In this document: in pieces, positions 24,546 through 32,285 of the stretch
How positions within the stretch are numbered: position 1 is the first letter of the stretch
Layout of the letters: each line of letters opens with the position of its first letter
Source of the DNA: an uncultured Mycoplasmatota bacterium
Lineage (GTDB): Bacteria; Bacillota_I; Bacilli_A; RF39; UBA660
Reading direction: 5' to 3'
DNA length: 64,000 nt
Assembly: GCA_900553855.1 (NCBI GenBank)
Contig: USFG01000001.1
Coordinates: 62,001-126,000, forward strand
Made by a program: the position numbers and the translations under genes
The notes under the pieces: model-generated
What the model was told of the DNA's origin: nothing
Database searches by the model: none
Seen by the model: only the letters and a program-made list of their open reading frames with translations

Positions 24546-24623
24546 GTGAAATCTTTGTTTGTTCGATAGACACAAAATTTATTATTTGTTAAAATTGATG
24601 TTAGTGAAAATACTGGAGGTATA

Positions 24624-26705
24624 ATGATGGAAGATTTACTTAAAAATTTAAATGATGAACAAATAGAGGCTGTTAAACATAATGAAGGGCCTTGCTTAGT
24701 ACTTGCTGGGGCAGGATCTGGTAAGACAAAGGTTTTAACTAATCGTATTGCTTATTTAATAGAAAATGGCGTAAGAGATTATAATATTTTAGCTATTACA
24801 TTTACAAATAAGGCTGCTAAAGAAATGAGAGATAGAGTTTATAATTTAGTTGGAGATGTTGCTTCTTTTATTGGAACTTTTCATTCATTAGGCTTGAGAA
24901 TTATTAGGGAAAATTGTGGATATTTAAATTTACCTTCTAATTTTAGTATTATTGATAGTGATGATGTATTAACTGTTATTAAGAAGATTCTTAAAGATAT
25001 GAATTTAGATACAAAACAATATAGTCCTTCTTATATTAGAAATAGAATATCTTTTATTAAGAATCAAATGCTTAGTGAAATGGAACTTGATAAGTTTTTT
25101 AATACGCCTATAGATAAAATAGTTGTAGATGTATACTATAAATATAACGAAAGACTTATTGCTAGTGCGGCAGTTGACTTTGATGATTTATTATTAATGC
25201 CTGTTAGGTTATTTGAACATAATAAAGAGATACTTGAACATTATCAAGAAAGATATAAATACATATTAATAGATGAGTATCAGGATACAAATCCAGTTCA
25301 GTATAAGTTATCTAAATTACTTGCAAGTAAATATAAAAATATATTTGTTGTTGGTGATATGAATCAAAGTATTTATGCATTTAGACAAGCAGACTATCAT
25401 AACATAGTTAATTTTGAAAAAGATTATGCTAATGCGAAAACAATTAAGTTAGAACATAATTATAGAAGTACAAATAATATTTTAAATGCGGCTAATGATG
25501 TAATAAGTCATAATAAGGAAAGAAAAGATTTAAGGTTATATTCTGATAAAGGTGATGGTCCTAAAATCACTTATTTAAGAAGTTATGATGAAAAACATGA
25601 AATATCTTTGGTTATAGATGAAATTAATAAATTATATTTAGATGGTTATGAACCTAAAGATGTTGCTATACTTTATAGAACTAATGCTCAATCAAGAGCT
25701 ATTGAAGAAGTGTTTGCTTCTAAAGGTATTCCTTATAAAATTTATGGTAGTTATTATTTCTATAATAGAAAAGAAATTAAAGATTTAATATCTTATTTAA
25801 AATTAATTTATAATGATAAAGATGAAATTAGTTTAAGAAGAATTATTAATGTACCTAAAAGAGGTATTGGAGATAGTGCTATTAAAGATATTGAACTTAG
25901 AGCTAATTTAAATCAGTGTAGTATGTATGATGCACTTGAAAGTAAGAAAGAATTGGAGTTTAAAGATATAATTGAATCTATTAAGAAAACTAGTGAAAAT
26001 TTATCGTTAACAGAGTTGATTGATGAAGTTCTTGATAAATCAGGAATGAAGAAAGAACTTGAAGATAGTCATTTAATTGAAGATGAAACTAGATTAGAAA
26101 ACCTAATGGAATTTAAAAGTATAACTGCTTCGTATGAAGAGAGAACTGGTTCTGTTAATTTAGGAGACTTTTTAGAAGAGATATCTTTAGTTTCTGATCA
26201 AGCTAATCATACGGAAGATGGTAATGTAGTTACTTTAATGACTTTACATAGTGCGAAGGGGCTTGAATTTCCAGTTGTGTTTATGGTTGGAATGGAAGAA
26301 GGAATTTTTCCTCATAATATGTCTATTATGGAAGATAATATTGAAGAAGAAAGAAGGCTATGTTACGTAGGAATAACTAGAGCAAAGGAAAAACTTTATT
26401 TAACAAACGCTAAGAGAAGAATGCTTTATGGTAAAGATCAAATGAATGTACCTTCTAGATTTATTGCAGAAATTAAAGATGATTTACTGGAAAAGAATGA
26501 AATAAATAAAGAAGAAAAGATTATTAAAAAGGGTGAAATGTATACTAAAGATAATAGTGATATTGTTAAAGGTAGTATTATTGATCACACAGAATATGGA
26601 CTTGGGGCTGTAATTGATGTTAGTGGTAGTTTAATAACTGTGGCTTTTAAGTGTGGTGTTAAAAAATTAATGAAGAATCATAAAAGTATTACGAAAGTTA
26701 GCTAA
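24624..26705 (+). CDS. pcrA: ATP-dependent DNA helicase PcrA
   Basis: A 693-residue SF1A helicase essential in Gram-positives for repair, rolling-circle replication and removing RecA or stalled polymerase. Motifs in order are AGAGSGKTKVLT (29-40), ITFTNKAAKEM, IDEYQDTNPVQ, VVGDMNQSIYAFRQAD, LEHNYRST, TLHSAKGLEFPVVF and YVGITRAKEKLY. The 2A/2B domains and the C-terminal Tudor-like tail (GSIIDHTEYGLGAVID, FKCGVKKLM) that binds RNA polymerase are all present. GGAGG lies before two adjacent ATGs (24624 and 24627); either may be used. It is followed by ligA, the usual Bacilli order. It is the third SF1 helicase of the window. Confidence 0.95.
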   Translation: MMEDLLKNLNDEQIEAVKHNEGPCLVLAGAGSGKTKVLTNRIAYLIENGVRDYNILAITFTNKAAKEMRDRVYNLVGDVASFIGTFHSLGLRIIRENCGYLNLPSNFSIIDSDDVLTVIKKILKDMNLDTKQYSPSYIRNRISFIKNQMLSEMELDKFFNTPIDKIVVDVYYKYNERLIASAAVDFDDLLLMPVRLFEHNKEILEHYQERYKYILIDEYQDTNPVQYKLSKLLASKYKNIFVVGDMNQSIYAFRQADYHNIVNFEKDYANAKTIKLEHNYRSTNNILNAANDVISHNKERKDLRLYSDKGDGPKITYLRSYDEKHEISLVIDEINKLYLDGYEPKDVAILYRTNAQSRAIEEVFASKGIPYKIYGSYYFYNRKEIKDLISYLKLIYNDKDEISLRRIINVPKRGIGDSAIKDIELRANLNQCSMYDALESKKELEFKDIIESIKKTSENLSLTELIDEVLDKSGMKKELEDSHLIEDETRLENLMEFKSITASYEERTGSVNLGDFLEEISLVSDQANHTEDGNVVTLMTLHSAKGLEFPVVFMVGMEEGIFPHNMSIMEDNIEEERRLCYVGITRAKEKLYLTNAKRRMLYGKDQMNVPSRFIAEIKDDLLEKNEINKEEKIIKKGEMYTKDNSDIVKGSIIDHTEYGLGAVIDVSGSLITVAFKCGVKKLMKNHKSITKVS

Positions 26706-26725
26706 ATTTGTAGTTAACTTTTTTT
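26694..26725 (+). terminator. Weak terminator after pcrA
   Basis: AAAGTTAGCTA pairs with TAGTTAACTTT (small bulge) and is followed by seven T's. ligA then has its own -10 (extended TGTTATAAT at 26745-26753), so pcrA and ligA may be separately tuned. Confidence 0.6.
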
Positions 26726-26769
26726 ATTATTTTTGAAGATATTTTGTTATAATATTTATGAGGTTAATT

Positions 26770-28743
26770 ATGAAAGAAAGATATGATGAATTAATTAAAT
26801 TAATAGAAAAAGCTAATTATGATTATTATACTTTAGATAATCCGACAGTTACGGATAGAGAGTATGATAACTGGATGAGTGAACTTTTGGATATTGAAGA
26901 AAGACATCCGGAAATTAAAAGAAAAGATTCTCCTAGTGAAAAAATTGGTGGAGAAGTAATTAGTGAGTTTAAAAAGGTTGAACATAAAATTGGAATGTTT
27001 TCTATTTCTGATGTTTTTAATGAGTCTGAAATAGTTGCATTTGATGAAAGAATTAGAAAAGAATTTCCTAATCCAAGTTATGTTTGTGAACTTAAAATAG
27101 ATGGGTTAGCAGTATCACTTCAATATGAAAAGGGAATACTTAAAAGAGCAGCTACACGTGGAAATGGATTAGTTGGTGAAGATATTACTCATAATGTAAA
27201 AACGATTGGAACTATTCCTTTAAGATTAAATAAACCGGTTGATATAGAAGTTCGTGGGGAAATATATATGCCTCTTAAAGCATTTAATGAACTTAATGAG
27301 AAGAGACTTAAAAATGGTGAACCAATTTTTCAAAATCCAAGAAATGCGGCAGCGGGATCAATTAGACAACTTGATAGTAGTGTTGCTAAATCAAGAAAGT
27401 TAGATGCTTTTTTATATCATGTTCCGGAAACTGATAAGAAGACTCATTATGAAGCTCTTATGGAATTAAAAGAGTTGGGATTTATTGTTAATCCAAATAT
27501 TAGATTGGTTAAAAATATAGATGAAATATTAGATTATATTAACGAATGGACCGCTAGAAGAGGAGAACTTCCTTATGATATTGATGGTATTGTTATAAAA
27601 GTAAACGATATTCATATGCAGAGAGAGCTTGGCTTTACAGCTAAATATCCAAGATGGGTAATTGCTTATAAATTTCCAGCAGAAGATGTTAAGACAAGAT
27701 TAACTGATATTGTATGCACGGTTGGTAGAACTGGACAAATAACTCCTAATGCGGTTTTTGATCCGGTTAAGGTTATGGGGTCTACAATTAGAAGAGCAAC
27801 TTTACATAATGGCGATTATATAAATTCAAAAAATTTAAAAATTGGCGATAATATATTTGTTCATAAAGCTGGGGATGTTATTCCAGAAGTTGTGGGACCA
27901 TGCTTAGAAGATAGAACGGGTAATGAGAGAGAATTTGTAATGCCTGATAAATGTCCAATTTGTGGAGCTGGTCTAGTTTTAACTGAGTCTGGTATTGATT
28001 TAAAATGTCCAAATGATTTATGTCCGGCTAGAAACATTGAATCTTTAATTCATTTTTGTGATAGAAAAGCGATGAATATTGAAGGTTTGGGTGAAAGAAT
28101 TATAGAAGACTTCTATAACATGAAATTTATAACTAGTATAATTGATATTTATAATATTAAAGATCGTAAAGAAGAATTAATTGAACTTGAGGGATTTGGA
28201 GATAAAAGTGTTAATAAACTTTTAGATAATATTGAAAAGTCAAAACAAAATTCTTTAGAAAAATTGTTATTTGCAATCGGTATTAGTGGTATTGGAGAAA
28301 AAAATGCGAAGATTCTTGCAAAGAAATTTATGAATATAGATAATTTAATGAACGCTAGTTTAGAGGATTTAACTAATATTTCTGATGTTGGGCCAATACT
28401 TGCTAATAGTATTTATAATTTCTTTAGAAATGAAGATAATATTAAACTTATTAATGATTTAAAAAATATTGGAATGAATATGAATTATTTAGGTGCTCAA
28501 ATTAAAGAAAATGAAGAATTATTAAATAAGAGAATTGTAGTTACTGGTACATTAAAGAAATATACAAGAGATGAAATTCAAAATTTAATTGAGTTAAATG
28601 GTGGATTATGGTCTACTTCTGTAACTAAAAAAACTTATGCTGTTATAGTTGGAGAGAATCCCGGCTCTAAATATGATAAAGCAAAGGAACTAAATATTCC
28701 AATTTGGACTGAAGAGGATTTTGATAAGGTAATAAATTCTTAA
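26770..28743 (+). CDS. ligA: NAD-dependent DNA ligase LigA
   Basis: A 657-residue ligase that seals nicks in replication and repair using NAD+. Domains in order: the Ia domain with YDYYTLDNPTVTDREYD for NMN binding; the adenylation domain with the lysine motif CELKIDGLA (Lys109) and RGEIYMP; the OB fold; a four-cysteine zinc finger (CPICGAGL, then CPNDLCPAR); the helix-hairpin-helix domain (GFGDKSVNKLLDNI, GISGIGEKNAKILAK); and a C-terminal BRCT (RIVVTGTLKKYTRDE). The start is ATG 26770 with GAGGT upstream; the in-frame ATG at 26758 overlaps that SD. All catalytic residues that I can check are present. Confidence 0.96.
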   Translation: MKERYDELIKLIEKANYDYYTLDNPTVTDREYDNWMSELLDIEERHPEIKRKDSPSEKIGGEVISEFKKVEHKIGMFSISDVFNESEIVAFDERIRKEFPNPSYVCELKIDGLAVSLQYEKGILKRAATRGNGLVGEDITHNVKTIGTIPLRLNKPVDIEVRGEIYMPLKAFNELNEKRLKNGEPIFQNPRNAAAGSIRQLDSSVAKSRKLDAFLYHVPETDKKTHYEALMELKELGFIVNPNIRLVKNIDEILDYINEWTARRGELPYDIDGIVIKVNDIHMQRELGFTAKYPRWVIAYKFPAEDVKTRLTDIVCTVGRTGQITPNAVFDPVKVMGSTIRRATLHNGDYINSKNLKIGDNIFVHKAGDVIPEVVGPCLEDRTGNEREFVMPDKCPICGAGLVLTESGIDLKCPNDLCPARNIESLIHFCDRKAMNIEGLGERIIEDFYNMKFITSIIDIYNIKDRKEELIELEGFGDKSVNKLLDNIEKSKQNSLEKLLFAIGISGIGEKNAKILAKKFMNIDNLMNASLEDLTNISDVGPILANSIYNFFRNEDNIKLINDLKNIGMNMNYLGAQIKENEELLNKRIVVTGTLKKYTRDEIQNLIELNGGLWSTSVTKKTYAVIVGENPGSKYDKAKELNIPIWTEEDFDKVINS

Positions 28744-28802
28744 AAATTTATGTAAACTGGAAATAAGTAATAAGATATAGTATAATGATTTTGAGGTGTT
28801 AT

Positions 28803-29273
28803 ATGAATAATATAAAAAAGTTTTATAAAAACAACCGTATTTATTGTATTTTAATGGGAGTAAGTATATTTTGCCTTGCTTTAATTGCGGTACTTGGTAT
28901 AGTTTATTTTGTTAATCAAACTAAAAATGATAAATATGGTGATCGTTTAAATGGAATTGAATCTGTTCAAATTACAGATGATCATATAAATGAAATGGTA
29001 AGTGAAATTGAAAAGAATGAGCTTGTTGAAAAAGCATCAATTTCTGTTAAGGGTAAAATAGTTTACATAACTGTAACTCTTAAAGATGGAAAAAGACAAG
29101 ATGCTGAAGGAATTGCAGTTAAGTCTTTAAGTGGTCTTACTGAGGATGAAAAAGCTTTTTATGATGTTAGTTTTGCTTTTACTAAAAATGAAGATGAGAC
29201 TTTTCCAATTTTAGGTTATAAGAAAAGTGATGCAACTATTATTTCTTGGTCAAAAGTTAGTGGTGAAGAATAA
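28803..29273 (+). CDS. Single-pass membrane protein, unknown (156 aa)
   Basis: A 156-residue protein. A basic N-terminus and one membrane helix (about residues 16-38) anchor an outer domain of about 115 residues with regular alternating strands and helices (ISVKGKIVYITVTLKDGK). The family is not recognised. The start is ATG 28803 with GAGGTG eight bases before. Its stop overlaps by one base the ATG of the GGDEF receptor gene, and that gene in turn overlaps yihY, so it may help the receptor sense something outside the cell; that is inferred from position. Confidence 0.6.
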   Translation: MNNIKKFYKNNRIYCILMGVSIFCLALIAVLGIVYFVNQTKNDKYGDRLNGIESVQITDDHINEMVSEIEKNELVEKASISVKGKIVYITVTLKDGKRQDAEGIAVKSLSGLTEDEKAFYDVSFAFTKNEDETFPILGYKKSDATIISWSKVSGEE

Positions 29274-31294
29274 TGAAAAAGGTTAAAAAAATTGTTATTC
29301 CGATAATTATTGCTATTATTTTGATAGTATGTTCTATATTTGTTTATTATAATTATTTTTATGATTCTAATAAGCTTAGTATTAGGGAAAAAGAATGGAT
29401 TAATAGTAATGCAAATAAGGTTATTTCATTTGGAATACCTACTAATTTAAATAATTTTAGTAAAAGTGGAACGGGTATTTTTTATGATTTTACTAAAGAT
29501 TTAGCAGATGAATATAAATTAAAAGTAAATAATAATAGTTATACTAGTTTTGATAATTCTCTAGGTTTTTATTTAACTAGTGTACAAAATGATAATGATT
29601 TGTTATTTTATAAGGATTTTTATGTATTAGTAAGTAAAGATGACAAAGTTGTTACGGATATAAATCAAGTTAGAGATGCTAAAGTTGGTACTATAAGTGA
29701 TTATTCATCATTTTTAACAAGTAATACAACTTTTTCAGGAACTATAAGTCTTGCTACTAATAAAGAAAGTTTATTAAAAGATTTTGCAACAAATTATGAT
29801 TATATATTTGTTCCATTAAATGAATATTTGGATGAAATAGTAAGTAATAATTATAAAGTTGTTTATCAGTTTGAAAATATTCCTATTTATTATTATTTAC
29901 ATTTAGGAACTGACACAACTTTTAATGGTGTTGTAAAAAAATATTATAATGAATGGATGAATAATTCGTTAGACGAATATTATTATAAACATTTATTTAG
30001 TTTATATAAAACTGAATTGTCTTTGACAGATTTGGAAATTGATTCATTTAATAAAAATGTTTATAGTTTTGGATTTGTTACTAAATCTCCTTTGATTTCT
30101 GGTAATAGTTCTAAAATAGGTGGAATTATTGCCGAGTATTTAAAAGAATTTAGTAAACTTACTAATGCTGAATTTAAGTATGTTGCTTATAAGAATAATA
30201 GTGATTTGGAAAAAGCTTATAATAACAAGAAGATTGATTTATTATTTAATGATACCACTAATTATGAGAATGCTATAAAAACTAATATAAATGAAAAATT
30301 TGCAATAATATCAAATAATAAAGATAGTGATTTTTATGCTAATTTAAATATGATAAATAATAAGAATGTATGTGTTATTGAAAACAGTAATTTATTTGGC
30401 TATTTAAGTAGTTTTAGTAATATAAATATAGAAAAAGTTAAAAATGAACAAAAATTAATACGTTGTTTAAAGAAAAATAAATTAGTTGCGATTGATGAAT
30501 ATACTTTAAATTATTATAGTAATGATTTAGTAAAAGATTATCATGTTGTTTATAGTGGATATAACACAAATAATTTTAGTTTTAAATATAAGAGTAATGA
30601 TGATGCTTTTTATAAAGTGTTTAATAGTTATATAAATACTTTAGGAAATAAAGAAATGATGGTTAGAGGTTTGACTTCTTATGTAAAAATGTCTAATGTT
30701 TCTAATATTGTTATTTCAGTGGCTAAATATATTTTGATTATAAGCGGAGTTGGTATATTGGTTGCTGGTATAATTGTTTATTCAAAGAAAAAAGTTAAAT
30801 TAAATACTAGAATTAGTAAAGATGAAAAGTTGAAATTTGTTGATATGATGACTTCTTTAAAAAATAGAAATTATTTAAATGAGAGAATTGAAATTTGGAA
30901 TCAGAATACAATATATCCTCAGGCTATTATTGTTATTGATTTAAATAATGTTAAATATTTGAATGATACATTTGGTCATGAAGAAGGCGATAAACAAATC
31001 ATGGCGGCAGCTAATGTTTTACATCAAAATCAATTAGATAACACCGAAATTATGAGAACTGATGGTAATGAATTTATGATTTATTTAGTTGGTTATAATG
31101 AAAAACAAGTTGTTAATTATATTAAAAAGTTAGTTAAAGAATTTGGTAATTTGCCTTACGATTATGGAGCAGCTATTGGATTTAGTATGATTGTTGATGA
31201 TTTAAAATTAATTGATGATGCTATTAATGAGGCTTCTTTGTTAATGAGAGAAAATAAGGAAACTGAATATAATGAAAATGAAAAACAAGATTAA
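29273..31294 (+). CDS. Membrane receptor with tandem SBP-like sensors and degenerate GGDEF domain
   Basis: A 673-residue protein. A membrane helix (6-28) is followed by an outer region of two solute-binding-protein-like lobes (about 40-235, and 262-470 beginning VYSFGFVTKSPLISG). A second helix (about 483-505) leads to a cytoplasmic GGDEF domain. That domain keeps MTSLKNRNYL, VIDLNNVKYLNDTFGHEEGD and the C-terminal fold, but the signature reads RTDGNEF instead of RxGGDEF. The metal-binding Asp of the loop is changed to Asn, so diguanylate cyclase activity is doubtful; it may bind GTP or act as a signal relay. No inhibitory RxxD site is visible. It overlaps both neighbours. Confidence 0.75.
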   Translation: MKKVKKIVIPIIIAIILIVCSIFVYYNYFYDSNKLSIREKEWINSNANKVISFGIPTNLNNFSKSGTGIFYDFTKDLADEYKLKVNNNSYTSFDNSLGFYLTSVQNDNDLLFYKDFYVLVSKDDKVVTDINQVRDAKVGTISDYSSFLTSNTTFSGTISLATNKESLLKDFATNYDYIFVPLNEYLDEIVSNNYKVVYQFENIPIYYYLHLGTDTTFNGVVKKYYNEWMNNSLDEYYYKHLFSLYKTELSLTDLEIDSFNKNVYSFGFVTKSPLISGNSSKIGGIIAEYLKEFSKLTNAEFKYVAYKNNSDLEKAYNNKKIDLLFNDTTNYENAIKTNINEKFAIISNNKDSDFYANLNMINNKNVCVIENSNLFGYLSSFSNINIEKVKNEQKLIRCLKKNKLVAIDEYTLNYYSNDLVKDYHVVYSGYNTNNFSFKYKSNDDAFYKVFNSYINTLGNKEMMVRGLTSYVKMSNVSNIVISVAKYILIISGVGILVAGIIVYSKKKVKLNTRISKDEKLKFVDMMTSLKNRNYLNERIEIWNQNTIYPQAIIVIDLNNVKYLNDTFGHEEGDKQIMAAANVLHQNQLDNTEIMRTDGNEFMIYLVGYNEKQVVNYIKKLVKEFGNLPYDYGAAIGFSMIVDDLKLIDDAINEASLLMRENKETEYNENEKQD

Positions 31295-32126
31295 TAAAGC
31301 TTTTACTAGATTTAAACATTATATATTAAATGTTTATAGAATATTAAATAAGCCAGAGATGGCAGTATTGCCTGGTCAGCTGGCTTTTTCAATAATTCTT
31401 TCAATAGTTCCAATTATTACATTAATTGGATATGGAGCCTCATATTTTAACATATCAATGGATACTATTATTAATATGTTAAAAAATAATTTTTCAGATA
31501 GTATAGTTGATATGATAGTACCAATAATAAGTGGAGATAGTATTGACTTAAATTTGATAATAATGTTATGTTCAATGCTTTATTTTGCATCGAATGGACC
31601 AAGTTCAATAATATTTGTTACAAATGAGATTTATGGGTTTGAACAAACAAGTTGGCTTAAAAGAAGAATTAAGGCTATGATTATGACATTTTTAGTTATT
31701 GTGTTATATTTGTTCATATTACTTGTACCAGTTTTTGGTAGTAAGATAATTGATGCTATTGATTATTTTAATATTAAGTCGGTTTTAACAAGTTTGTTAG
31801 GAATAATGCAGGGACCTATTTCTTGGGTAATTGTCTTTATATTTATTAAAGTTATATTTACTTTAGCTCCTAATAAAAGTGTTGATCCAGTTAGAATAAA
31901 TGTGGGAGCAATATTTACTTCACTTGGATTTATTGTTGTAACCCATTTTTATGGCTATTATGTTAATCATTTTGCTAAGTATGATATATTTTATGCTGGA
32001 TTATCAAATGTGATGGTACTACTTTTATGGATTTATTTCTTAAGCAATATATTGGTTATTGGAATATCATTAACAACTGAAGTAAATGAAGAAGATTTGC
32101 CAAAAAGTGGAAAGTTAAATTTTTAA
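31272..32126 (+). CDS. yihY: YihY/BrkB family membrane protein
   Basis: A 284-residue protein with six hydrophobic segments, the YihY (formerly mis-named RNase BN) family, a presumed transporter or flippase of unknown substrate. Family marks are LPGQLAFSIILSIVPIIT in the first helix, ANGPSSIIFVTNEIYGFE, PNKSVDPVRINVGAIFTSLGF, and FYAGLSNVMVLLLWIYFLSNILVIG near the end. It overlaps the end of the GGDEF-receptor gene by 23 bases, so translation is probably coupled. A structured intergenic region and a terminator follow. Confidence 0.88.
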   Translation: MKMKNKINKAFTRFKHYILNVYRILNKPEMAVLPGQLAFSIILSIVPIITLIGYGASYFNISMDTIINMLKNNFSDSIVDMIVPIISGDSIDLNLIIMLCSMLYFASNGPSSIIFVTNEIYGFEQTSWLKRRIKAMIMTFLVIVLYLFILLVPVFGSKIIDAIDYFNIKSVLTSLLGIMQGPISWVIVFIFIKVIFTLAPNKSVDPVRINVGAIFTSLGFIVVTHFYGYYVNHFAKYDIFYAGLSNVMVLLLWIYFLSNILVIGISLTTEVNEEDLPKSGKLNF

Positions 32127-32236
32127 ATTTAAGACATAATAATAACGTGCACACGAATATTACTTAGTGCACGATTAAATATTTTATGATATCAATCTAG
32201 TATTGTTGTACTAACGATATTGTAGAGTAATATTTG

Positions 32237-32272
32237 AGATGTGCATTTAAATGTGCATCTTTTTTGAAAAAA
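32237..32272 (+). terminator. Terminator after yihY
   Basis: GATGTGCATTT pairs with AAATGTGCATC through two central G-U pairs, then six T's. An upstream perfect hairpin CGTGCAC-N14-GTGCACG lies at 32146-32173. Confidence 0.65.
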
Positions 32273-32285
32273 ATAATGCTTTTCA

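Noticed and set aside
24499..24575. LexA (SOS) box upstream of pcrA
   Set aside because: GAAC and GTTC half-sites are present in the hairpin but not with the four-base spacing of the Bacillus LexA box.
29600..30700. Complete two-domain transporter binding protein within the GGDEF gene
   Set aside because: The lobes are divergent, linked to membrane helices and a signalling domain, and no ABC subunits are nearby; treated as a sensor instead.
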